From: JACOTK01 sp963743945
Lineage (GTDB): Bacteria > Actinomycetota > Acidimicrobiia > Acidimicrobiales > CADCSY01
Length of the DNA: 64,000 nucleotides
Reading direction: 5' to 3'
Assembly: GCA_963743945.1 (NCBI GenBank)
Contig: CAVURO010000010.1
Coordinates: 1 to 64,000 of the forward strand
Of this stretch, positions 51,203-59,541 are shown in pieces. How positions within the stretch are numbered: position 1 is the first letter of the stretch; every line of letters starts with the position of its first letter. The position numbers were made by a program, and so were the translations under genes. The notes beneath the pieces were generated by a model. That model did not search any database and was not told where the DNA came from. It saw only the letters and a program-made list of their open reading frames with translations.

Positions 51203-52884
51203 GCATCGCCGCACCCAACATCATCAGCATCTCGGTCACCGAGCGCGGACGGACGATGGCCGCATCGCTCCCCTACCTTCACCGGCACGGTGACGCCGGC
51301 GAGACGATTCGCTCGGCATGGCGCGAGGTCGACGGCATCGTCGTCTTCCTCGCCACCGGTGCGGTCACCCGCATCATCGGCCCTCTGCTCGACGACAAGG
51401 CAACCGACCCCGCCGTGGTCTGCGTGGACGAAGCCGGGCGCCATGCCATCGCGCTCGTCGGCGGCCATGCGGGCGGGGCCAACCGACTGGCCAGAGAGGT
51501 CGCAGCGGCGATCGGCGCCGAGCCGATCGTCACCACCGCCACCGACGTGACCGGAGTCATCGCCCTCGACAGCTTGTCCGGATTCGTCACCCTGGGCGAC
51601 GTGGCAGGCGTGACGACCGCGGTGCTCAATGGTGCGACCCCCACGATCGAGAACCCTCGGAGCTGGCCGCTCCCCGCCGCGCTGGGCCGGCTGATCGATG
51701 AACGCGCCGGTGACGCGTCCATTCGGATCGTCGTGACCGACGAGGTGTCGAAGCCCCGACCCGGTGTGATCGTCCTGCATCCCCCGTCCCTGGTGGCGGG
51801 CATCGGCGCCTCCTCGGGGGCGCCGGCCGATGACGTTGCCGCTTTGCTCGCATCCGCCCTTGCCGGGGCGGGTCTCGACCCCGCATCGGTCGCCGAGGTG
51901 GCAACGGTCGACATCAAGGCCGATGAGGCCGGCATCGTCGCCCTCGGCCTGCCGATGCGCTGCTTCCCGTCCGAGATGCTCGCCGTCGTGGAGGTTCCCA
52001 CCCCCAGCGCTGAGGTGGCGAAGGCGGTCGGCACACCCAGCGTCGCCGAGGCGGCAGCGTTGCTCGCTGCCGGCCCCGGGTCCGATCTCGTGGTCACCAA
52101 GCGCAAGAGCGCCACGGCGACGGTCGCCATCGCCCGACGGGCGGGCCCTCGTGGCCTTCTCTCCCTCGTCGGTCTCGGGCCGGGGTCACCCACTCATCGC
52201 ACCCCTGCGGCAACCGCCGCCGTCAGCGGAGCGGAGGTGGTCATCGGCTACACGCCCTACATCGAGCAGTGCCGTGATCTGATCGGTCCACAGCACGAGG
52301 TCCTGCCGAGCCCCATCGGCGACGAGGTGTTGCGGGCCAAGCAGGCACTTGCCGAAGCCGCCCGCGGCAGGCGCGTCGCCATGGTGTGCTCGGGTGATGC
52401 CGGTGTCTACGCCATGGCGTCGATCGTGTTGGAGCTTGCCGAAGCCGAGGCGCCCGGGCTCGACATCGAGGTCGTGCCGGGCGTGACCGCAGCCCTCGCT
52501 GCTGCTGCCGCGCTCGGCGCCCCACTCGGTCACGACCACGTCAGCATCAGCCTCTCCGACCTGCTCACGCCCTGGGAGGCGATCGAGGCCCGCCTGCACG
52601 CAGCGGCGATCGCCGATCTCGTGGTCACCCTCTACAACCCCCGATCTCGCACACGCGATTGGCAACTCGACACGGCTCGTAAGATCCTCCTGTCCAATCG
52701 TCCCGCCGACACCCCGGTGGGCATCGTCACCGACGCCGCTCGGGCAGGAGAACGAGTGCACCTCACCACCCTGGCCGATCTCGACACCGAGCTGGTCGAC
52801 ATGACCACCTGTGTGATCATCGGCTCCTCGACCACCCGCGTGCTCCAGGGGCGTATGGTCACTCCTCGGGGGTATCGACCATGA
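51199..52884 (+). CDS. cbiG-cobJ: fused cobalt-precorrin-5A hydrolase / precorrin-3B C17-methyltransferase
   Basis: A 561-residue fusion. The N-terminal half is CbiG: IISISVTERGRTMAASLPYL, VDGIVVFLATGAVTRIIGPL, VVCVDEAGRHAIALVGGHAG and the C-terminal CbiG domain with VAGIGASSGAPADDVAALL and VATVDIKADEAGIVALGL. The second half is CobJ/CbiH: LLSLVGLGPGSPTHRTPAAT, EVVIGYTPYIEQCRDLIG, VAMVCSGDAGVYAMASIVLE and VTLYNPRSRTRDWQLDTAR. CbiG opens the delta-lactone in the early-cobalt route while CobJ contracts the ring. ATG 51199 overlaps the cobL stop. Confidence 0.94.
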   Translation: MSIAAPNIISISVTERGRTMAASLPYLHRHGDAGETIRSAWREVDGIVVFLATGAVTRIIGPLLDDKATDPAVVCVDEAGRHAIALVGGHAGGANRLAREVAAAIGAEPIVTTATDVTGVIALDSLSGFVTLGDVAGVTTAVLNGATPTIENPRSWPLPAALGRLIDERAGDASIRIVVTDEVSKPRPGVIVLHPPSLVAGIGASSGAPADDVAALLASALAGAGLDPASVAEVATVDIKADEAGIVALGLPMRCFPSEMLAVVEVPTPSAEVAKAVGTPSVAEAAALLAAGPGSDLVVTKRKSATATVAIARRAGPRGLLSLVGLGPGSPTHRTPAATAAVSGAEVVIGYTPYIEQCRDLIGPQHEVLPSPIGDEVLRAKQALAEAARGRRVAMVCSGDAGVYAMASIVLELAEAEAPGLDIEVVPGVTAALAAAAALGAPLGHDHVSISLSDLLTPWEAIEARLHAAAIADLVVTLYNPRSRTRDWQLDTARKILLSNRPADTPVGIVTDAARAGERVHLTTLADLDTELVDMTTCVIIGSSTTRVLQGRMVTPRGYRP

Positions 52885-53102
52885 GCGCGACCATGACCAT
52901 CGACACGATCATCGACACGATCATCGACATGACCATCGATGCACGCTGCACGGCCTGTGGGCTCTGTGTGGTCACCTGCCCCGAAACGGCACTCGTACCC
53001 GCGCCCGGACGCCCTGCGTTCCTTGCCTCCCGGTGCAGCGACTGCCTCGCCTGCATCGAGGTGTGCCCCCGCGACGCCATCACGATGGGGGTGGGGGGAT
53101 GA
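52881..53102 (+). CDS. 2[4Fe-4S] ferredoxin in the cobalamin operon
   Basis: A 73-residue ferredoxin with two cluster motifs, CTACGLCVVTCP and CSDCLACIEVCP, each C-x2-C-x2-C-x3-C-P. The first 20 residues (TMTIDTIIDTIIDMTID) come from a 12-bp tandem repeat and precede the fold. ATG 52881 overlaps the cbiG-cobJ stop, and its own stop overlaps cobH (ATGA), so it is firmly within the operon. It may supply electrons for a reduction in corrin synthesis or cobalt reduction; the acceptor is unknown. Confidence 0.88.
   Translation: MSATMTIDTIIDTIIDMTIDARCTACGLCVVTCPETALVPAPGRPAFLASRCSDCLACIEVCPRDAITMGVGG
52893..52934. repeat. 12-bp tandem repeat in the ferredoxin N-terminus
   Basis: ATCGACACGATC at 52899-52910 and 52911-52922 is flanked by related units at 52887-52898 and 52923-52934. 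It encodes the repeated T-I-D-T-I-I-D pattern before the first Cys motif and keeps the frame. Confidence 0.85.
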
Positions 53103-53731
53103 TCCATCCCATCGAGCTCGAGAGCTACCGCATCCTCGCCGATCGGGTCGACCTCGCCGCCCTGGGCCACGGCCCCCTGGCCCAGGCGGTGATCGCACGT
53201 GTCATCCATGCCTCTGCCGACCTCGACCTCGCCGAGTCCATGCGCGTCGGCGAGGACGATGCGGCTGCCGGCATCAGGGCACTCCGGCAGGGCGAACCGG
53301 TCATCTGCGATGTCGAGATGGTGAGCCACGGCATCACCGGAGCGACCACGCGATGCTTCCTGTCCCACGCCGCCGCTCCGACGCCGGCCCCCGCCGAGCC
53401 GGCGTCGACCCGTAGTGCCGCAGGCATGCGCCTGGCCGCCGAGGCCCACCCACAAGGTGGCATCTGGGTCGTGGGCTGCGCCCCCACCGCTCTGGTCGAA
53501 ATCATCCGGCTGGCCGCACACGAACACATCCGACCGGCCCTGGTGATCGGGATGCCCGTCGGCTTCGTCGGAGCGGCCGAATCAAAGGAGGCCCTGCGTT
53601 CGAGTGGCCTCTCGGCCATCTCGAACGTGGGCGAGAAGGGCGGCAGCGCCATGGCGGCCGCTGCGCTGAACGCCCTCGTACGCATCGCCGGCAGATCCGC
53701 ATCGCAGGCAGAGACGAGTCGATATGAGTGA
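53099..53731 (+). CDS. cobH: precorrin-8X methylmutase
   Basis: A 210-residue enzyme moving the C11 methyl to C12. ESYRILADRVDLAALGHGPL and RVIHASADLDLAESMR open the protein. The catalytic His is in CDVEMVSHGITGATTRCFLS, and WVVGCAPTALVEIIRLA, VIGMPVGFVGAAESKEAL and ISNVGEKGGSAMAAAALNAL follow. ATG 53099 overlaps the ferredoxin stop. The 3' end overlaps the cbiX start. Confidence 0.95.
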   Translation: MIHPIELESYRILADRVDLAALGHGPLAQAVIARVIHASADLDLAESMRVGEDDAAAGIRALRQGEPVICDVEMVSHGITGATTRCFLSHAAAPTPAPAEPASTRSAAGMRLAAEAHPQGGIWVVGCAPTALVEIIRLAAHEHIRPALVIGMPVGFVGAAESKEALRSSGLSAISNVGEKGGSAMAAAALNALVRIAGRSASQAETSRYE

Positions 53732-54671
53732 CGACAGGCCGGCACTCCTGCTGATCGGCCACGGCAGCCGCTCGGAGGCAGGCGTCGCCGAGTTCTGGGA
53801 CTTCACCAAGGTGCTCCAGGGCGAGGCGCCCGACATCGCCATGGAATTCGGGTTCATCGAGTTGGCCGAGCCCGATCTCGACACCGCGCTCGACGAGCTG
53901 GTCGCACGTGGGCCTTGCCATGTCATCGGGGTGCCACTCGTGCTGTTGGGAGCCGGCCACATGAAGAACGACGGCCCTGCCTGCCTGGAGCGGGCCCGCC
54001 GACGCCACCCCGAGGTGCGATTCACCTACGGAACCGAGATGGGCATCCATCCGCTCGCCCTCGGTGTTGCGGGGGACCGGGCGATGGAGGTCGTGGCCGA
54101 CCATGGTCTCGATCCGGCCGAGGTGGCGGTCCTGCTGGTCGGCCGGGGTTCGAGTGACCCCGACGCCAACGCCGACCTGGCCAAGTTGGCCCGCCTGGTG
54201 TGGGACGGCCGTGGCATCGGCTGGGTCGAGCCGGCCTTCGTCTCCCTCGCGAGTCCATCGGTGCCCGAGGGGCTGGAGCGATGCCGACGTCTCGGGGCCC
54301 GTCACGTCGTGGTCATCCCGTACTTCCTGTTCACCGGCGTGTTGGTCGATCGAATCCGTGCCCAGGCCGCCGAGTGGACCATGGATCATCCCGAGGTGAA
54401 CCTCATCGCGGGTCCCCATCTCGGCTGCGACCCGCGTCTCGCTCAACTCGTCATCGAGCGTTTCCATCAAGCCGGTGAGGCGACCGGCGCTCGACCAAAC
54501 TGTGACTGTTGCGTCTATCGGGTCGCCCTTCCCGGCCACGAGGCCAAGGTGGGCCTACCGTTGCGGGCGGCCCACCACGACCACGACGATCGACACGGAC
54601 ACGACCATTCGAACGACCACCAGCATCGGGAGGAGGTGAACAACAACCATGGAACACACCGAGCAACTTGA
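53724..54671 (+). CDS. cbiX: sirohydrochlorin cobaltochelatase with His-rich tail
   Basis: A 315-residue long-form CbiX with two chelatase half-domains: ALLLIGHGSRSEAGVAEFWD with VIGVPLVLLGAGHMKNDG, and VAVLLVGRGSSDPDANADLA with VVVIPYFLFTGVLVDRIRAQ. His residues in LIGHGS and GAGHMK are the expected metal ligands. Near the end NCDCCVYR recalls the CxxC cluster site of some CbiX proteins, and the tail HHDHDDRHGHDHSNDHQH is a likely cobalt store. It overlaps the cbtB start. Confidence 0.92.
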   Translation: MSDDRPALLLIGHGSRSEAGVAEFWDFTKVLQGEAPDIAMEFGFIELAEPDLDTALDELVARGPCHVIGVPLVLLGAGHMKNDGPACLERARRRHPEVRFTYGTEMGIHPLALGVAGDRAMEVVADHGLDPAEVAVLLVGRGSSDPDANADLAKLARLVWDGRGIGWVEPAFVSLASPSVPEGLERCRRLGARHVVVIPYFLFTGVLVDRIRAQAAEWTMDHPEVNLIAGPHLGCDPRLAQLVIERFHQAGEATGARPNCDCCVYRVALPGHEAKVGLPLRAAHHDHDDRHGHDHSNDHQHREEVNNNHGTHRAT

Positions 54672-54834
54672 GCGGATCAAGGTTCCCGCCCTGGCGTGGC
54701 TCCTCGTGGCCATCGCCACGATCGGCGTCTATGCCGTCTCGATGGACAACGGCGCGCTCTTGGGCAACATGGCCGGCACGGCACATGAGCTCTTTCACGA
54801 CGCCCGCCACTTCGTCGGCGCTCCCTGCCACTGA
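54649..54834 (+). CDS. cbtB: cobalt transporter subunit CbtB
   Basis: A 61-residue protein with one transmembrane helix (VPALAWLLVAIATIGVYAV) and a C-terminal metal motif HELFHDARHFVGAPCH, diagnostic of CbtB. It works with CbtA to import cobalt. ATG 54649 has GGAGG upstream and lies within the last codons of cbiX. The next gene is cbtA after a 162-base gap. Confidence 0.92.
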   Translation: MEHTEQLERIKVPALAWLLVAIATIGVYAVSMDNGALLGNMAGTAHELFHDARHFVGAPCH

Positions 54835-54924
54835 GGGCAGGGTTCGCCCTGTTACCGAGGCAGGAGATGACATCCACATGAGTGCCTCCGCATCGGCGGA
54901 CACACCTCCACGCCGACGAATCGG

Positions 54925-54954
54925 TCTCGGGGTGGGGTCACCTGGCCCCACCCC
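54925..54954 (+). terminator. hairpin between cbtB and cbtA (attenuator or partial terminator)
   Basis: TCGGGGTGGGG (54925-54935) pairs perfectly with CCCCACCCCGA (54944-54954) across an eight-base loop. It sits midway in the only sizeable gap of the operon. A short in-frame reading beginning MSASASADTPPRR (ATG near 54880) runs through the hairpin and stops at 54998-55000, overlapping the cbtA ATG, so it might be a translated leader. Confidence 0.5.
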
Positions 54955-54996
54955 GACTCGCTCTGCACATCGCACCTTCACCCAGGAGAAAGTTCC

Positions 54997-55722
54997 ATGA
55001 CGCGATATCTGCGCAACGGCGCCATAGCCGGCATCGGGGGAGGGGCTGCACTCGCCCTGTTCCTGCTGCTGGTGGGCGAATCGTCCATCAGCGATGCGAT
55101 CGCCATCGAGGAGGCCGGCGGCCACGGCGGCGACGCCATGTTCAGCCGCACCGTGCAGTTGGTCGGTGGCGGTGTCGGTTCGCTCATCATCGGCGCCGCG
55201 CTGGGCGCCATCTTCGGCACCGTCTTCGCCGCCACCCGCCATCGCCTCCCCGGCAGGGAGGACTGGCAGCGCTCGCTCTGGCTGGCGGCAGCGGCATTCG
55301 TGACCATACAGCTCGTGCCGGCGCTCAAGTACCCATCGAACCCTCCCGCCGTCGGCGACCCCGACACCGTCGGGCAACGCACGGGGCTCTACGTCCTGCT
55401 CGTCGCCTTCATGGTCATCGCCGGCCTCGCCACCGCACGCTTTGCCGGTTGGCTCGCCCGCCGGGACACGACCGCCCAAACCCGGCTCATGTTGAGCGCG
55501 GGCATGTGGCTCGCGCTCGTCACAGCAGCGCTCATCTTCTTTCCTCCGGCCCCCGACCCGGTCAACGCCCCGGCCACGCTCGTCTGGCACTTCCGAATGG
55601 CGAGCCTCGGCGGTGTTCTCGCCTTCTGGACCGCCACGAGCTGTGCCTTCGGTGTGCTGCTCTCTCCTCAGGTCGCCCGCAAGCCGTCCACAGACGTCCC
55701 CGGAAAGACACAGCCATCATGA
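54997..55722 (+). CDS. cbtA: cobalt transporter subunit CbtA
   Basis: A 241-residue membrane protein with about five helices: IAGIGGGAALALFLLLVG, GVGSLIIGAALGAIFGTVFA, LWLAAAAFVTIQLVPALKYP, GLYVLLVAFMVIAGLATARF and later two more. The segment VPALKYPSNPPAVGDPDTVG is the CbtA signature. Start ATG 54997 has AGGAGAAAG upstream. Last gene of the B12-riboswitch operon; cobalt uptake is a known B12-regulated function. Confidence 0.93.
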   Translation: MTRYLRNGAIAGIGGGAALALFLLLVGESSISDAIAIEEAGGHGGDAMFSRTVQLVGGGVGSLIIGAALGAIFGTVFAATRHRLPGREDWQRSLWLAAAAFVTIQLVPALKYPSNPPAVGDPDTVGQRTGLYVLLVAFMVIAGLATARFAGWLARRDTTAQTRLMLSAGMWLALVTAALIFFPPAPDPVNAPATLVWHFRMASLGGVLAFWTATSCAFGVLLSPQVARKPSTDVPGKTQPS

Positions 55723-55820
55723 TGATGACCGAGGTCGTCCTCGTCGACACCTCGGCGCTCCGGGTGTGATCCGCGGAGCGCCGAGCCCTGTCGAGAAGCC
55801 CTGCACCGAAGGGCCGTTGG

Positions 55821-58796
55821 TCAGACCGTACGACAGCCGATCAACACATTGGCGCCGGCACCCTGGTTGATGCCGTAGGCACAGACGGTATGGGAACCGC
55901 CGCCCGTCGGGAGCACCGTGTCGAAGCCATGGGCATCACCGAAGCCGGGGTATGCCGAGGCGATGTCGGGGCGATTCGCATTGGCATCGAGGGCAGCGGC
56001 AAAGACGTTGTCCACGTAGACATGGACGCCGATGGGGCTTGCCGTGTCGGGATCAAGGACCCAACCCGCCACTCGCAGCCCGCCGGCTGTCATCGACGCA
56101 ACATCGAACGAGCCCATCGGGTCGGTGGTCACCATCACCCAGCGACACCCGATCAATGCGTTGGCCCCATCGCCCTGATTGATGCCGTAGGCACACACCG
56201 TGTGGAACCCGGGGGCGATGGGGAGCACCGTATCGAAGCCATGGGCATCACCGAAGCCGGGGTATGCCGAGCCGATGTCGGGGCGATTCGCATTCGCATC
56301 GAGGGCACCGGCAAAGACGTTGTCCACGTAGACATGGACGCCGATGGGGCTTGCCGCGTCCGCGTCCAACGCCCAGCCCGCCAGGCGGGTCCCACCCGGG
56401 GCCATGGTTCCGACATCGAAGGAGCCGAACGGATCGCCCGGCACGGTGATGACCCGACAACCCAGCAGGACGTTGTCGCCAGGGCCGGTGTTGATGCCGT
56501 AGGCGCAGACGTTGAACGAGCCGGGCTTCGCCACGAACCCCGAATCGAACCCGTGCGAATCACCGAAGCCGGGGTATGCCGAGCCGATGTCGGGGCGATT
56601 CGCATTCGCATCGAGGGCCCTGACCAAGGACCCGTTGACGTAGACGTGAACGCCGATGGGGTTGGTCGAATCCGGGTCGAGCGCCCAGCCGGCGATTCGC
56701 AGCCCACCGGGCGCCATCGACCCGACATCAAACGAGCCGACGGGATTGGACGACGCAAAAGCTACGGACGGAGGCGGTGACGCCGCTGGTGCGACCGTGG
56801 TTGGAGGTGTCGTGGTTGGAGGTGTCGTGGTTGGAGGTGTCGTGGTTGGAGGTGTCGTGGTTGGAGGTGTCGTGGTTGGAGGTGTCGTGGTTGGAGGTGT
56901 GGTGGTTGGGGAAGCGGCGGCGCCGAGATTGCCCGAGTCGTCGACCGCGCGAGCCTTCAGGCTCGACGTTGCCGATGAGGTCGGCGTCCACGTGTAGGAC
57001 CAGTTCCCACGACCGGTTGCAGGATGCCAGGTGCTGCCGTTGTCGGTGGACACCTCGACGGCGCCAACCCGTCCCCCACCGGCGTCGGTCGCCGTTCCGG
57101 TCATGGTCACGGCCGTGTTCACGGGCAGGGTGGCCCCTGCGATCGGGGATGTGATCTTCGTCGTCGGGCCGGTGGTGTCACTCGAGGCGGTCGCTGCGCT
57201 CAGCGGTGCCTGCAGCGAGGCAGGCTGCACACCCATGTCGGCGAAGAGGTTGACGGTTGCCTGTTGCATCCGCTGATCGGCAGCCGGTCCGCTGCGGTCG
57301 TGGGTGGCATCGAGGCCCCATGACCATTGAACCGTGCCCGCCCCGAACACCAGAGCGCCACTCGAGTGGCGGTACAGCGTGAGGCGATGCGTGACCTGCC
57401 CTGGTCCGTAGGTGCAACAGGTGTCCTGCAGACGTTCCTGGACGTCAACGGTCGTCCGCGAGAGCGGAAGCAGGCCGGCGGGCCGGAAGCCGTTGTCGAC
57501 CTCCTCGTCCCACTCGTAGCCGAGCGTGCCCGTGGGGAAGGTCGCCACCTCACCCTCGCCGAGCGTGGCGACCGAGGTGTTGCGCCACAATCGCATCAGG
57601 CCGTCCGCCTGAGGCACCGTGATGGCCTCGTCCTGAGGACCGTTGACCGCAAAGAGGGTTCCCATCAGGGCATTCTCGGGCCGGCCGCCGTCCGAAGGAG
57701 GGCTGAATCGACCATCACGCCAGGTGCCCGTCCACGCGGGATCGGGATCGATCTTCGCGTTCGCCTTGGACTCCTTGTAGGTGACGAGCGTGCGATGGGA
57801 GGCTGCCGGCGAGCTGATGCTGTCCTCCCAGCGGGTCTTCCAGTACACGGCGTTCCCGCTGAAGAACGCCAGGTGGACACCCGCAGCCCGTGCTGCCTCG
57901 ACGTTGGCGCGCTGTTGGCCCGACCAGTACTCGTCGTGGCCGACCGACATGAAGACCTTGTGCTCCTTGAGCTCCGCGCCACGACGATCCGTGTCGATGC
58001 CCGAGGTGTAACTCACGTCATAGCCGTTTTGCTCGAGCCAGCGGACCATGGGGTACTCGGCGTTGAACACCCAGTCCTGCGCACCGTTGGTTCGAGTCGT
58101 GAACGGGCGGTTGTAGCTCACCTTGTAGGCCCGACCGTCGGGGCTACCGGCATAGAGGCTGTTGCCGCCGAACTTGTTGTAGGCCTGCCAGGTGGTGTCG
58201 GACGTCTGGAAGAGCAGGTCCGAGCGACTGGTGTCGTTTCGGACGACGAACACCACATGGTTGGCGCCTGCGGTGCCGTCCTCGCGGACGAGCTTGGCGA
58301 AGTAGATGCCGGAGACCGAACCGGCGGGAATGGTCCACTGAGCGGAGACCTCCCAGTTGCCACAATCGACGAGACCCGTCGTCGTGTCGCCCAGGCAGGT
58401 CGGCTGCGTCTGCGGCAGTGGCACCGACGGTTGGGTCGTCCCGATCTTCCGGGCACCCTTGCCGCCGTAGTAACCCATCCGGTAGATGTCGAGTCGATAG
58501 TCGCTCGCCACCGTCTTGACCCGGAAGTTGACCACGGCACCCGGCAGGTAGCTGATGTCATCGGCGAAGCCGTTGATGTTGGCGGATCCGGTACCGGGGA
58601 CGTCCCACTCGCTTGCCGGGTTCCCGGCCTTCGAGTTCTCACACTGGATGACGCTCTGCACCGGCGCGTCACACGGCCCGGCTGCCTGAGCGGCAGGTTG
58701 GAAGGTCAACAGGCCGGCGACGACTGCCCCGGCGGAGAGGGCGTAGCGTGATCCGCTACGCGCAGCGTTCAGCGCAACGCGCAATGAGGTTCCCAT
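55821..58796 (-). CDS. large secreted protein with N,N-dimethylformamidase-beta-like domain, Ig-like domain and three C-terminal repeats
   Basis: A 991-residue exported protein. A signal peptide ends near AAQAAG. Residues about 40-530 resemble the large-subunit C-terminal domain of dimethylformamidase: FRVKTVASDYRLDIYRMGYY, SDLLFQTSDTTWQAYNKFGG, FMSVGHDEYWSGQQRANVEA and GTVQWSWGLDATHD. A bacterial Ig-like domain follows (ITSPIAGATLPVNTAVTMTG), then a Thr/Pro linker from a 15-bp repeat. Last come three copies of a ~100-residue unit (GSFDVxxMxxGGxRxxGWxLDPD). It is probably a cell-surface hydrolase or carbohydrate-associated protein. Convergent with cbtA; it is alone in its transcription unit. 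Confidence 0.75.
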   Translation of the reverse strand: MGTSLRVALNAARSGSRYALSAGAVVAGLLTFQPAAQAAGPCDAPVQSVIQCENSKAGNPASEWDVPGTGSANINGFADDISYLPGAVVNFRVKTVASDYRLDIYRMGYYGGKGARKIGTTQPSVPLPQTQPTCLGDTTTGLVDCGNWEVSAQWTIPAGSVSGIYFAKLVREDGTAGANHVVFVVRNDTSRSDLLFQTSDTTWQAYNKFGGNSLYAGSPDGRAYKVSYNRPFTTRTNGAQDWVFNAEYPMVRWLEQNGYDVSYTSGIDTDRRGAELKEHKVFMSVGHDEYWSGQQRANVEAARAAGVHLAFFSGNAVYWKTRWEDSISSPAASHRTLVTYKESKANAKIDPDPAWTGTWRDGRFSPPSDGGRPENALMGTLFAVNGPQDEAITVPQADGLMRLWRNTSVATLGEGEVATFPTGTLGYEWDEEVDNGFRPAGLLPLSRTTVDVQERLQDTCCTYGPGQVTHRLTLYRHSSGALVFGAGTVQWSWGLDATHDRSGPAADQRMQQATVNLFADMGVQPASLQAPLSAATASSDTTGPTTKITSPIAGATLPVNTAVTMTGTATDAGGGRVGAVEVSTDNGSTWHPATGRGNWSYTWTPTSSATSSLKARAVDDSGNLGAAASPTTTPPTTTPPTTTPPTTTPPTTTPPTTTPPTTTPPTTVAPAASPPPSVAFASSNPVGSFDVGSMAPGGLRIAGWALDPDSTNPIGVHVYVNGSLVRALDANANRPDIGSAYPGFGDSHGFDSGFVAKPGSFNVCAYGINTGPGDNVLLGCRVITVPGDPFGSFDVGTMAPGGTRLAGWALDADAASPIGVHVYVDNVFAGALDANANRPDIGSAYPGFGDAHGFDTVLPIAPGFHTVCAYGINQGDGANALIGCRWVMVTTDPMGSFDVASMTAGGLRVAGWVLDPDTASPIGVHVYVDNVFAAALDANANRPDIASAYPGFGDAHGFDTVLPTGGGSHTVCAYGINQGAGANVLIGCRTV
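55824..56738 (-). repeat. three ~104-residue protein repeats at the C-terminus
   Basis: Units at 56427-56738, 56115-56426 and 55824-56114 (312, 312 and 291 bases). Each encodes GSFDV, then GWxLDxD, PIGVHVYV, LDANANRPDI, SAYPGFGDxHGFD and VCAYGIN, ending in IGCR or LGCR. Several stretches are almost identical at the DNA level, so duplication is recent or kept alike by gene conversion. The two Cys per unit may form disulphides. Confidence 0.9.
56796..56909 (-). repeat. 15-bp tandem repeat encoding a Thr/Pro linker
   Basis: About seven copies of the unit GGAGGTGTCGTGGTT lie in tandem and encode PTTTP repeats on the minus strand, joining the Ig-like domain to the first C-terminal unit. In-frame copy-number change would alter linker length. 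Confidence 0.92.
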
Positions 58797-58869
58797 GGGC
58801 GAATGCTACTACCCACGACCGTACTCGCACAAACCTGATCTTTGGCAGCAGCGAGCGTGAAGGGCGGCC

Positions 58870-59541
58870 TCAACGCGGCGCGACGCCCAGGAGCATGACG
58901 TCGGCGATCTCGTCGGCCCTCTTCTCCAGGTCCAGGGGCACCCCTCGGAAATGATGGTCGACCGCCAGGGTGAAGCACGCCCCCATGCCCATGGTCGCGA
59001 TCATGTCAGGCTTCGCCAGAGGGTTGGCGATCCCCTCGGTTGCCTGAGTGATGACCCCGGCGAGCAGGTCGATGATGGGCCGAAACGTCTGCTGGAAGAA
59101 GGCCGAGCCAACCCCGGGATCGGCGAACATGGCCACGCCCATGGCAGGGGCGACACTGCTCATGATCTGCAGGAACTCCCTCACATAGAACCTGGTGAAG
59201 GTCCGAACCGTGTCGATGTCGGCGGACATCGAGGGCAGTGCCGACTGCGCTGCCGCCACCGCATCGAGGACCTCGCGCATCGGTTCCACCACCGCTGCAT
59301 CAAAGAGCGCTTCCTTGGATGAGAAGTGCTGGTACAGCAGCGCTTCGTTGACGCCGGCCGCCTCGGCGATCTCCCGCGTTCGCGCACCCGACAGCCCGCG
59401 GCGCAGGAACACCGATCGAGCGGCCTCCAGGATCTCGCGTCGCCGCTCCGGCGCCGACAGACGCTTGCGCGGCGCCCGATCGGATGCGGTCAAATCGATG
59501 ACCGATGACGCTTCAGGCTCTGTCGACGTCTTCGAGTTCAC
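58870..59541 (-). CDS. TetR-family transcriptional regulator
   Basis: A 223-residue repressor. A basic N-terminal extension is followed by the helix-turn-helix RREILEAARSVFLRRGLSGA and TREIAEAAGVNEALLYQHFS. The ligand domain is all helical. GTG 59541 overlaps the stop of the UbiB-like gene (GTGA), so it is co-transcribed with the ABC transporter and kinase genes and may regulate them. Confidence 0.9.
   Translation of the reverse strand: MNSKTSTEPEASSVIDLTASDRAPRKRLSAPERRREILEAARSVFLRRGLSGARTREIAEAAGVNEALLYQHFSSKEALFDAAVVEPMREVLDAVAAAQSALPSMSADIDTVRTFTRFYVREFLQIMSSVAPAMGVAMFADPGVGSAFFQQTFRPIIDLLAGVITQATEGIANPLAKPDMIATMGMGACFTLAVDHHFRGVPLDLEKRADEIADVMLLGVAPR

Noticed and set aside
56796..56909. 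CRISPR or satellite at the 15-bp repeats
   Set aside because: The repeats are in frame and encode a Thr/Pro linker; no spacers are present.
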